Source of the DNA: Streptomyces sp. CCM_MD2014
GTDB lineage: Bacteria > Actinomycetota > Actinomycetes > Streptomycetales > Streptomycetaceae
Assembly: GCF_000772045.1 (NCBI RefSeq)
Contig: NZ_CP009754.1
Location: 7,564,001-7,628,000, forward strand
DNA: 64,000 nt
Direction: 5' to 3'
Shown: piece after piece, positions 25,100 through 32,532 of the stretch
Layout of the letters: each line of letters starts with the position of its first letter
Position numbering within the stretch: position 1 is the first letter of the stretch
Notes under the pieces: generated by a model
The model's input: only the letters and a program-made list of their open reading frames with translations
The model's database searches: none
Told to the model about the DNA's origin: nothing
Position numbers and translations under genes: made by a program

Positions 25100-25888
25100 G
25101 TGAGCTTGAGGATCGTTGTCACTGTGAAGTACGTGCCCGACGCCACTGGCGACCGGCACTTCGCCGATGACCTGACCGTCGACCGGGACGACGTGGACGG
25201 TCTGCTCTCCGAGCTGGACGAGTACGCGGTCGAGCAGGCGCTGCAGATCTCCGAGAATTCCGACGACGACGTCGAGGTCACCGTCCTGACCGTGGGCCCC
25301 GAGGACGCCAAGGACGCCCTGCGCAAGGCGCTGTCCATGGGTGCCGACAAGGCGATCCACGTCGAGGACGACGACCTGCACGGCACCGACGCCATCGGCA
25401 CCTCCCTGGTCCTGGCCAAGGCCGTCGAGAAGGCCGGCTACGACCTGGTCGTCTCCGGCATGGCCTCCACCGACGGCACCATGGGCGTCGTCCCCGCGCT
25501 GCTCGCCGAGCGCCTGGGCGTGCCGCAGGTGACGCTGCTGTCCGAGGTCTCGGTCGAGGGCGGCACGGTCAAGGGGCGCCGGGACGGCGACTCGGCCACG
25601 GAGCAGCTTCAGGCCTCCCTGCCGGCGGTCGTGTCGGTCACCGACCAGTCGGGCGAGGCGCGTTACCCGTCCTTCAAGGGCATCATGGCGGCCAAGAAGA
25701 AGCCGGTGGAGTCCTGGGACCTGTCCGACCTCGACATCGACGAGGACGAGGTCGGCCTGGAGAACGCCTACACGGTCGTCGAGTCGGCCGCCGAGCGTCC
25801 GGCGCGCACCGCGGGCACGATCGTCAAGGACGAGGGCGAGGGCGGCAAGCAGCTCGCCGAGTTCCTGGCGGGCCAGAAGTTCATCTGA
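25100..25888 (+). CDS. etfB: electron transfer flavoprotein, beta subunit
   Basis: The 262-residue beta subunit has the classic N-terminus RIVVTVKYVPD and the AMP-binding region (GADKAIHVEDDD, GTDAIGTSLVLAKAVEKAGYDLVVSG split across the domain), plus a C-terminal segment that wraps around the alpha subunit. ETF accepts electrons from acyl-CoA dehydrogenases and passes them to the quinone pool through ETF dehydrogenase. The GTG follows AGGAGAG. etfA follows 54 bp downstream with its own ribosome site, so they form one operon ending at a strong terminator. Confidence 0.96.
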   Translation: MSLRIVVTVKYVPDATGDRHFADDLTVDRDDVDGLLSELDEYAVEQALQISENSDDDVEVTVLTVGPEDAKDALRKALSMGADKAIHVEDDDLHGTDAIGTSLVLAKAVEKAGYDLVVSGMASTDGTMGVVPALLAERLGVPQVTLLSEVSVEGGTVKGRRDGDSATEQLQASLPAVVSVTDQSGEARYPSFKGIMAAKKKPVESWDLSDLDIDEDEVGLENAYTVVESAAERPARTAGTIVKDEGEGGKQLAEFLAGQKFI

Positions 25889-25942
25889 GCCCCGCCCCGC
25901 TGACCGCCCCTCATCTTTCGCAAGCAGGAGAGAAGAAGTCCC

Positions 25943-26905
25943 ATGGCTGAAGTTCTCGTCTACGTCGATCACGTGGACGGTGCCGTCCGCAAGCCGACCC
26001 TGGAGCTGCTGACGCTCGCCCGCCGCGTCGGCGAGCCCGTCGCCGTCGCGCTGGGCGCCGGTGCCGGTGACACCGCCGCCGCGCTCGCCGAGCACGGTGC
26101 GGTGAAGGTCCTCACCCACGAGGCCGCCGAGTACGCCGACTACCTGGTGGTGCCGAAGGTCGACGCCCTCCAGGCCGCCGTCGAGGCCGTCTCCCCGGCC
26201 GCCGTGCTGGTCCCGTCCTCCGCCGAGGGCAAGGAGATCGCCGCGCGCCTGGCGCTGCGCCTGGGCTCGGGCATCATCACCGACGCCGTCGACCTGGAGT
26301 CCGGCGACGAGGGCCCGGTGGCCACCCAGTCGGTGTTCGCCGCCGCCTTCACCACCAAGTCCCGCGTCTCCAAGGGCACCCCGGTCATCACGGTCAAGCC
26401 GAACTCGGCCGCCGTGGAGCCCGCCCCGGCCGCCGGCGCCGTCGAGGCCCTGTCGGTCACCTTCTCCGCCGCCGCGACCGGCACCAAGGTCACCTCGCGC
26501 ACGCCGCGCGAGTCGACCGGCCGTCCGGAGCTGACCGAGGCCGCGATCGTCGTCTCCGGCGGCCGCGGTGTCAACGGCGCGGAGAACTTCGCGATCATCG
26601 AGGCCCTCGCCGACTCGCTCGGTGCGGCCGTCGGCGCCTCGCGCGCCGCGGTGGACGCGGGCTGGTACCCGCACACCAACCAGGTGGGCCAGACCGGCAA
26701 GTCGGTCTCCCCGCAGCTGTACATCGCCTCCGGCATCTCCGGCGCGATCCAGCACCGGGCCGGCATGCAGACCTCGAAGACGATCGTGGCGATCAACAAG
26801 GACGCCGAGGCCCCGATCTTCGAGCTGGTCGACTACGGCGTCGTCGGCGACCTCTTCGACGTCGTCCCGCAGCTCACCGAGGAAGTGAAGTCCCGCAAGG
26901 GCTGA
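25943..26905 (+). CDS. etfA: electron transfer flavoprotein, alpha subunit
   Basis: The 320-residue alpha subunit has an N-terminal domain starting [12 protein letters not shown] and the C-terminal FAD domain: [54 protein letters not shown], and [22 protein letters not shown]. These are the standard FAD-binding elements. It pairs with EtfB from the preceding gene in the cytosol. The ATG follows CAGGAGAGAAG. Confidence 0.97.
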   Translation: MAEVLVYVDHVDGAVRKPTLELLTLARRVGEPVAVALGAGAGDTAAALAEHGAVKVLTHEAAEYADYLVVPKVDALQAAVEAVSPAAVLVPSSAEGKEIAARLALRLGSGIITDAVDLESGDEGPVATQSVFAAAFTTKSRVSKGTPVITVKPNSAAVEPAPAAGAVEALSVTFSAAATGTKVTSRTPRESTGRPELTEAAIVVSGGRGVNGAENFAIIEALADSLGAAVGASRAAVDAGWYPHTNQVGQTGKSVSPQLYIASGISGAIQHRAGMQTSKTIVAINKDAEAPIFELVDYGVVGDLFDVVPQLTEEVKSRKG

Positions 26906-26924
26906 CCCTCCCGGCGCAACGCCG

Positions 26925-26968
26925 TGCCGAGGCCCCCGCGACCGTCCATGGTCGCGGGGGCCTCGGCG
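26925..26968 (+). terminator. etfBA transcription terminator
   Basis: GCCGAGGCCCCCGCGAC and GTCGCGGGGGCCTCGGC pair perfectly over 17 bp (18 with the next C-G) around a 6-nt loop, 20 bp after the etfA stop. It lacks a T-run, as is common in Streptomyces. Confidence 0.88.
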
Positions 26969-27032
26969 TCTGCGCAGGATGGGTGTTGACCGGCGGGAGA
27001 CCGACAGATAACTTCGCACTACGGATAACTGA

Positions 27033-27047
27033 TTCCGTTCAGCGGAA
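27033..27047 (+). promoter_or_regulatory. palindrome TTCCG-N5-CGGAA before the DUF6986 gene
   Basis: TTCCGTTCAGCGGAA lies 24 bp upstream of the start codon, just before the AGGAGGG ribosome site. IclR-family operators often have TTCCG/CGGAA arms, so a repressor of that class is a reasonable guess. Confidence 0.5.
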
Positions 27048-27071
27048 AAATGAACATCAGGAGGGTGTCGG

Positions 27072-28370
27072 ATGGGTCAGCAGGAGAAGGTGGCGACGAG
27101 CCTCGCGGGCGCCGTCGGCGAGGAGATCAGTGCCTCCCTCGCGCCGGTCGACGCGGAGCTGGAGCGCCGCTACCCCGGAGACCCGGGCACCCGCCAGCCC
27201 GTCCACACCGTCTACGTCCCCGGTGACGTCTTCGCCGCCGGCACCATCCGCTCCTGGGGCGACCAGGCCCTCGCCGCGCTCGACGAACACGCCCCGGACG
27301 CCGCCTCCTTCGCCGCCGTCCTCGGCCTCGCCGACGACCTCGCCGAGCCCGTGTACACCCGCGTGCGCGCCAAGCTGGAGCGCGAGCCGATCGAGGACCT
27401 GCGCGTCGACTTCGAGGACGGCTACGGCAACCGTACGGACGCCGAGGAGGACGAGGCGGCCGCCCGCGCCGCCCGGCTGGTCGCCGAGGCGTACGAGCAG
27501 GGCACGGCGGCCCCGTACATGGGCATCCGCATGAAGTGCATGGAGGCTCCGGTGCGCGCCCGGGGCATCCGCACCCTGGACGTCTTCCTCAGCGGCCTGA
27601 TGGAGGCCGGCGGCCTGCCCGACGGCCTCGTCCTCACCCTGCCCAAGGTGACCTACCCCGAGCAGGTCACCGCCATGGTGCGGCTCCTGGAGGCGTTCGA
27701 GAAGGCGCGCGGCCTCACGCCCGGCCGGATCGGCTTCGAGATCCAGATCGAGACCAGCCAGTCCATCCTCGCCGCCGACGGCACCGCCACCGTCGCCCGC
27801 ATGATCCAGGCCGCCGAGGGCCGTGCCACCGGCCTGCACTACGGCACCTTCGACTACAGCGCCTGCCTCGGCGTCTCCGCCGCCCACCAGGCCAGCGACC
27901 ACCCGGCCGCCGACCACGCCAAGGCGGTCATGCAGGTCGCCGCCGCCGGCACCGGCGTACGCGTCTCGGACGGCTCGACCAACGTCCTGCCGGTCGGACC
28001 CACCGCCCAGGTCCACGACGCCTGGCGCCTGCACTACGGCCTCACCCGCCGCGCCCTGGCCCGCGCGTACTACCAGGGCTGGGACATGCACCCCGGCCAC
28101 ATCCCCACCCGGTACGCGGCCGTCTTCGCCTTCTACCGCGAGGGGTTCGAGCAGGCCGCCGCCCGTCTCGCCCGCTACGCCAACCGCACCGGCGGCGACG
28201 TCATGGACGAGCCCGCCACCGCCAAGGCCCTCAGCGGCTACCTGCTGCGCGGTCTGGACTGCGGCGCCCTCGACATCGGCGAGGTCGCCCGCCTGACCGG
28301 CCTGACCCGCGCCGACCTGGAGGGCTTCTCGGGCCCGCGGCGCGGCGACCTCACGGCATCGGCGCAGTAG
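27072..28370 (+). CDS. DUF6986 protein, HpcH/HpaI aldolase-citrate lyase fold
   Basis: The 432-residue protein has a TIM-barrel lyase fold of the HpcH/HpaI and CitE type: DFEDGYGNRTDAEEDE (acidic metal or catalytic site), GIRMKCMEAPVRARGI, the metal-ligand strand IGFEIQIETSQSIL, and LHYGTFDYSACLGVS. A C-terminal helical extension ends in GEVARLTGLTRADLEGFSG. It would catalyse a retro-aldol or lyase step on a 2-oxo or CoA-type substrate. I recall relatives near ureide/allantoin genes in other Streptomyces, but none are here. Its last 20 bp overlap the convergent next gene. Confidence 0.8.
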   Translation: MGQQEKVATSLAGAVGEEISASLAPVDAELERRYPGDPGTRQPVHTVYVPGDVFAAGTIRSWGDQALAALDEHAPDAASFAAVLGLADDLAEPVYTRVRAKLEREPIEDLRVDFEDGYGNRTDAEEDEAAARAARLVAEAYEQGTAAPYMGIRMKCMEAPVRARGIRTLDVFLSGLMEAGGLPDGLVLTLPKVTYPEQVTAMVRLLEAFEKARGLTPGRIGFEIQIETSQSILAADGTATVARMIQAAEGRATGLHYGTFDYSACLGVSAAHQASDHPAADHAKAVMQVAAAGTGVRVSDGSTNVLPVGPTAQVHDAWRLHYGLTRRALARAYYQGWDMHPGHIPTRYAAVFAFYREGFEQAAARLARYANRTGGDVMDEPATAKALSGYLLRGLDCGALDIGEVARLTGLTRADLEGFSGPRRGDLTASAQ

Positions 28371-29226
28371 GGTCCGCCGACGGCGTCCGGCCCCCGGCGA
28401 AGGGCTCCCCGGGCACCGCGCCCGCGTACCGCTCCAGGCCGGACGCCGTCACCCGCCCCTCCTCGGCGAACAGCCGCGTCCCCCGGTCGCACAGCCGCCG
28501 GTCCGCGCGTGCCCGCGCACAGAACTCCTCCGGCGTCCTGCCGAACAGCTTCCGCAGCCGGGCCGACCCGTGCAGCAACTCGGTGATCAGGGGCCGCTGC
28601 TCGCCCGGGTGCCGGCGGGGCGCGCCGGTGCCGTCGTGCAGGACGCCGTGGCGGTTGACGTACGCGTACACGCCGGCCAGTACCGAGCCGTCCCCCGGTT
28701 CGACGCGGACGTCCGGCGCGGGCAGCCGGACGCGGTCGAAGTTGCCGCCCGCCATCGGCACGCCCTCGCTGGCGTCGATCACCGCGAGCTGCTCGGCGTC
28801 GAGCCACAGGACGAACAGCTCCCGTACGACGCCGGGGGCGCCCACCGGTGAGGCGGACACGTAGCCCATGCGGCTCACGTGCGCGGAGACGCCGATGTCC
28901 AGCCCGGTGACCCGCGACCGGACCATCGGGACCGGAGAGTCGATCCCGAACTCGGCCATCTTGTGCCGCAGTTGGGCCGGGCTCGCGTTGGAGCCGATCG
29001 CCAGCACCGGGATCCGGCCGTCCTCCCCCTCCCACTCCTCGCGCGCCGGTTGGTCCAGCGGCAGCAGCCGGTCCCCGACCAGCAGCCCGGACTCGCGGGG
29101 CCACGCGCCCGGATACAGCAGCGGCTCCTCGCGCGGCACCCCGTCCAGCCCGAGCGCCCGCAGCGTGCGGTCCTCGCCGGGCGGCACCGCCGCGGGTGAG
29201 CGGCCTTCGCTCGGTGGTGGGGACAC
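28351..29226 (-). CDS. hypothetical protein, possible gamma-glutamylcyclotransferase-like fold
   Basis: The 291-residue protein is not firmly recognised. A VLAIGSNASPAQLRHKM segment resembles the substrate loop of gamma-glutamylcyclotransferases (Y/F-G-S-N), and ELFVLWLDAEQLAVIDASEGV plus YVNRHGVL fit the rest of that small beta-barrel fold. The C-terminus, with PEEFCARARADRRLC, is helical. The GTG start follows GGGAGGAAG. It overlaps the 3' end of the DUF6986 gene by 20 bp in convergent orientation. Function unknown; the fold assignment is tentative. Confidence 0.65.
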   Translation of the reverse strand: MSPPPSEGRSPAAVPPGEDRTLRALGLDGVPREEPLLYPGAWPRESGLLVGDRLLPLDQPAREEWEGEDGRIPVLAIGSNASPAQLRHKMAEFGIDSPVPMVRSRVTGLDIGVSAHVSRMGYVSASPVGAPGVVRELFVLWLDAEQLAVIDASEGVPMAGGNFDRVRLPAPDVRVEPGDGSVLAGVYAYVNRHGVLHDGTGAPRRHPGEQRPLITELLHGSARLRKLFGRTPEEFCARARADRRLCDRGTRLFAEEGRVTASGLERYAGAVPGEPFAGGRTPSADPTAPMP

Positions 29227-29331
29227 GGTGTGCTTCCTCCCGACGGTGGGGGTGGGACGGGGCGTCGGCCGCCCGTGCCCGGGCCGGGTCCTGGCGGCCC
29301 ACGCCGGTGCGGTCGTCCGCCGTTCGCCGGC

Positions 29332-30381
29332 TCAGTCGGCCGGCGGCAGCTCGCCCGAGCCCCGGGTGACCAGCCTGGTCGGCAGCTCGATGCGGTCGGG
29401 GGCGAGGAGAGTGCCGTCCAGCTGACGGAAGAGCCGCTCGGCGGCGGTGCGGCCGAGGGCGGCGGCGTCCTGCGCGACCACGGTGACGCCCGGCCGGAGC
29501 AGGTCGGCCAGCTCGATGTCGTCGAAGCCGACCAGGGCCACCCCCCGGGTGTGCTCGGCCAGGACCCGGATCACGGTGACCGTCACCCGGTTGTTGCCCG
29601 TGAAGATCGCGGTCACCGGGTGCGGGTCGGCGAGCATCTCCTCGGCCGCCCGCCGCACCCGCACGGGGTCGGTGACACCCAGGGACATCCAGGAGTCCTT
29701 GACCGGTATGCCCGCGTCCTCCATCGCGGCCCGGTAGCCGCGCAGCCGCTCGGCGGCCGTGTGGATGCGGGGCATGTCGCCGATGAAGCCGATCCTGCGG
29801 TGCCCGTGCGCGATCAGGTGGGCCACGCCGTCGCGGGCACCGCCGAAGTTGTCGGAGACCACCACGTCCGCGTCGATCTGCCCCGCCGGGCGGTCCACGA
29901 ACACCGTGGCGACGCCCGCCTTCAGCTCGGGCTCCAGATACCGGTGGTCGTCCCCGGCGGGGATCACGACCAGCCCGTCCACGCGGCGTGCGCACAGCGC
30001 CAGCACCAGCTCCTGCTCGCGGTCCGGGTCCTCCGCGCTCGACCCGTTGATCAGCAGGGCGCCGTGGGCGCGGGCCACCTCCTCGACGGCGCGGCTGAGC
30101 GGCCCGTAGAACGGGTCGGCCAGATCCTCCAGGACCAGGCCGATGCTCGCGGTGCGGCCCTTGCGCAGGACCCGTGCGCTGTCGTTGCGGCGGAAGCCCA
30201 GCGCGTCGATGGCCTCCTGGACGCGGCGCTCGGTCTCCGGGGTGACGCCGGGCTCCCCGTTGACCACCCGGGAGACGGTCTTGAGGCCGACACCCGCCCG
30301 GGCGGCGACGTCCTTCATCGTCGGGCGGTTGCCGTAACGGTTCCCGGGGAGGCGGTCTGCGCGGCGGGTCGTGTCGGGCAC
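29332..30381 (-). CDS. LacI family transcriptional regulator (divergent from ROK kinase)
   Basis: The 349-residue protein has a LacI DNA-binding domain (TMKDVAARAGVGLKTVSRVVNG, then hinge region ALGFRRNDSARVLRKG) and a periplasmic-binding-protein-like ligand domain (SIGLVLEDLADPFYGPLSRAVE to VALVGFDDIELADLL). It presumably senses a sugar or sugar phosphate handled by the divergent ROK kinase. The GTG at 30381 adds about 25 residues before the HTH, and a shorter start is possible. A perfect palindrome in the shared intergenic region is its likely operator. Confidence 0.93.
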   Translation of the reverse strand: MPDTTRRADRLPGNRYGNRPTMKDVAARAGVGLKTVSRVVNGEPGVTPETERRVQEAIDALGFRRNDSARVLRKGRTASIGLVLEDLADPFYGPLSRAVEEVARAHGALLINGSSAEDPDREQELVLALCARRVDGLVVIPAGDDHRYLEPELKAGVATVFVDRPAGQIDADVVVSDNFGGARDGVAHLIAHGHRRIGFIGDMPRIHTAAERLRGYRAAMEDAGIPVKDSWMSLGVTDPVRVRRAAEEMLADPHPVTAIFTGNNRVTVTVIRVLAEHTRGVALVGFDDIELADLLRPGVTVVAQDAAALGRTAAERLFRQLDGTLLAPDRIELPTRLVTRGSGELPPAD

Positions 30382-30491
30382 GATGCGGTGTCCTGTCCTG
30401 TCGTCCACGGGAATGCGTCGGCTCCTGCTGTCCAGGGGGGATGTGTCGGTGATGGGCTTGTATGAGGATGTGGCGTCGAGCATAGAGCCTG

Positions 30492-30503
30492 GACAACGTT
30501 GTC
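30492..30503. promoter_or_regulatory. LacI-type operator GACAACGTTGTC
   Basis: A perfect 12-bp palindrome (CAACGTTG core) lies between the divergent LacI and ROK genes. CG-centred palindromes of this form are standard LacI-family operators, so coordinate control of both genes is likely. Confidence 0.75.
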
Positions 30504-30622
30504 AGATGCGGGAGACACTGTCCATCGCACTCTCCGGCCCTCGTCCCCACCGCGGGGCCGGTCGCCGCGCGCTCTTGTGTACGGCTTTATCGCTTTCGGT
30601 CCGACGGGGAGATCCGACTCTG

Positions 30623-31576
30623 ATGCACACCGACCTCGTGGCAGCGCTGGACATCGGCGGCACCAAGATCGCCGGCGCGCTGGTGGACGGCCACGGCCGT
30701 ATCCAGGCGCGCGCACAGCGTGCGACACCCGCCCGGCAGGACGGTGACACCGTGATGGGGGCCGTCGAAGCCGTCCTCGCGGAGCTGACCGCGTCGCCCC
30801 TGTGGGGCAGGGCCACGGCCGTCGGCATCGGCAGCGCGGGCCCGGTGGACGCCTCGGCCGGTACGGTCAGTCCGGTGAACGTGCCCGGCTGGCGCGACTA
30901 CCCGCTGGTCCGGCGGGTCCGGGACGCCGTGGGCGGTCTGCCCGTGGAGCTGATCGGGGACGGGGTGGCCATCACGGCCGCCGAACACTGGCAGGGCGCC
31001 GCCCGAGGGCACGACAACGCGCTGTGCATGGTGGTGTCGACGGGCGTCGGAGGCGGTCTGGTGCTGGGCGGCCGGCTGCACCCCGGACCGACCGGCAACG
31101 CCGGCCACATCGGGCACATCAGCGTCGACCTGGACGGCGACCCCTGTCCGTGCGGTGCGCGCGGCTGCGTGGAGCGCATAGCGAGCGGCCCCAACATCGC
31201 CCGCCGCGCCCTCGACGCCGGCTGGCTGCCCGGCCCGGACGGCGACACCTCCGCCGCCGCGGTCGCCGCCGCCGCCCGACGGGGCGACCCCGTCGCCGTC
31301 GCCTCCTTCGAGCGGGCCGCGCAGGCGCTGGCCGCCGGCATCGCGGCCACCGCGACCCTCGTCGAGATCGACATCGCCGTGGTCGGCGGGGGCGTCGGGA
31401 AGGCGGGAGAGGTCCTCTTCGCCCCCCTGCGCAAGGCGCTCACCGACTACGCGACGCTGTCCTTCGTGCAGCGGCTGGTGGTCGTGCCCGCCCAGATGGG
31501 CACGGACGCCGGACTGGTCGGCGCGGCCGCGGCGGCCCTGTCACGGACGGCGAGCGCGACGGCCGCGCACGTCTGA
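30623..31576 (+). CDS. ROK family sugar kinase (glucokinase-like)
   Basis: The 317-residue kinase has the ATP loop ALDIGGTKIAGALVD, catalytic Asp in VELIGDGVAITAAEHW, the second glycine loop STGVGGGLVLGG, and the ROK zinc motif CPCGARGCVE with upstream GHIGH. No N-terminal HTH, so it is an enzyme rather than a ROK repressor. It phosphorylates a hexose, such as glucose or N-acetylmannosamine-type sugars, in the cytosol. GGGGAG precedes the ATG. Divergent LacI gene and shared operator suggest sugar induction. Its last bases are the start of a 123-bp tandem repeat. Confidence 0.92.
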   Translation: MHTDLVAALDIGGTKIAGALVDGHGRIQARAQRATPARQDGDTVMGAVEAVLAELTASPLWGRATAVGIGSAGPVDASAGTVSPVNVPGWRDYPLVRRVRDAVGGLPVELIGDGVAITAAEHWQGAARGHDNALCMVVSTGVGGGLVLGGRLHPGPTGNAGHIGHISVDLDGDPCPCGARGCVERIASGPNIARRALDAGWLPGPDGDTSAAAVAAAARRGDPVAVASFERAAQALAAGIAATATLVEIDIAVVGGGVGKAGEVLFAPLRKALTDYATLSFVQRLVVVPAQMGTDAGLVGAAAAALSRTASATAAHV

Positions 31577-31927
31577 GTGCGGGGACGCGGCGGGGACGCG
31601 TCCGAGATGAACGGCGGTGCGACGGGCGGGCGTGTCGGAGGGCGGCGGTGTGCCGGGTGCGCGTCCGGTCACGACGCTGTGACGGCCGCGGACGTCTGGG
31701 TGCGGGGATGCGGCGGGGGCGCGTGCGAGATGAACGGCGGTGCGACGGGCGGGCGTGTCGGAGGGCGGCGGTGTGCCGGGTGCGCGTCCGGTCACGACGC
31801 TGTGACGGCCGCGGACGTCTGGGTGCGGGGATGCGGCGGGGGCGCGTCCGAGATGAACGGCGGTGCGACGGGCGGGCGTGTCGGAGGGTGGCGGTGTGCC
31901 GGGTGCGCGTCCGGTCACGACGCTGTG
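31559..31927. repeat. three tandem 123-bp repeats following the ROK gene
   Basis: Three near-identical units begin at 31559, 31682 and 31805, and a diverging fourth start is seen at 31928. Unit one starts inside the ROK gene (ACGGCCGCGCACGTCTG). Because 123 is a multiple of three, all six frames repeat with a 41-residue period and stay open, but none has a convincing start. Each unit contains GTCAC-GACGCT-GTGAC inside GTCC...GGAC, able to form a hairpin. The rest of the gap to 32170 is GC-rich sequence with no gene I can support. Confidence 0.88.
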
Positions 31928-32170
31928 ACGGCCGCGCACGTCTGGGCGCGGTGGTGGTGCCGTGGCCCCGGGCACGTCGTAGTGCGGTGGCGTGACGGCC
32001 GGACGTGTCCGAGGGGCGTGTGGCGGCGCGCACGCGCGTCCGAACCGGGCGGTGCGGCCCTCACGCGTGCCTGAGCCGGGGAGCCGACGGGAGTCCGCGG
32101 GAGCCGGTGTGTTCGCGGGCTTTCCGGGCCGTGCCCGTGACCCCGGCGCGTCGGCGTAGTTGAACGGGGC

Positions 32171-32365
32171 ATGAAGAAGCGCAGCATGCTCGCCCTCGCC
32201 TCCCTGGCCACCGGCTTCGTCGTCGCGGCCGTCAGCCCGTCCCACGCCGCCCCGAGCGACCTCCCGCTCAGTCTCGACGTGGACGACACCGTCAGCAGCC
32301 TGCAGGACACCGTCGCGACCGACAGCCTGACCCTGGACAAGGACGCCCTGGGACCGCTGGGCTGA
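32171..32365 (+). CDS. small secreted protein of 64 residues
   Basis: MKKRS followed by a hydrophobic stretch and SPSHAAPSD gives a clear signal peptide with cleavage near residue 26-27. The mature peptide is only about 38 residues, acidic, with SLDVDDTVSSLQDTVATDSL and no cysteines. I do not recognise the family. A strong terminator hairpin lies 40 bp downstream, which supports a real transcription unit. The ribosome site (ACGGGG) is weak. Confidence 0.65.
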   Translation: MKKRSMLALASLATGFVVAAVSPSHAAPSDLPLSLDVDDTVSSLQDTVATDSLTLDKDALGPLG

Positions 32366-32404
32366 CGCCCTCGGCCGGGGCGTCCCGCCCTGCCCGGACC
32401 TCAA

Positions 32405-32435
32405 GGCGCCGGTGCCCCGGAGGGGCGCCGGCGCC
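32405..32435 (+). terminator. terminator after the small secreted protein gene
   Basis: GGCGCCGGTGCCCC and GGGGCGCCGGCGCC form a 14-bp stem with one G-U and a GGA loop, followed by GTTGT. Confidence 0.8.
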
Positions 32436-32532
32436 GTTGTCATATGCCCTTTCGCGCGGCCTCAACTCCGCCTGGTTTCCGTGGCAGGGTGAAGCGGGCA
32501 AGCCACAGGGGGCCAACGGAAGAGGGGGACCT

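Noticed and set aside
31559-31940. CRISPR array
   Set aside because: Units are contiguous 123-bp tandem copies without unique spacers, and no cas genes are present.
30802-31995. Arg-rich plus-strand frame across the ROK gene and repeat array
   Set aside because: Out-of-frame shadow of the ROK kinase that continues through the repeats because they lack stop codons.
31577-32074. 41-residue-periodic repeat protein in the 123-bp array
   Set aside because: All frames on both strands show the same periodicity, the GTG start has no ribosome site, and composition does not favour one frame. Kept as a DNA repeat.
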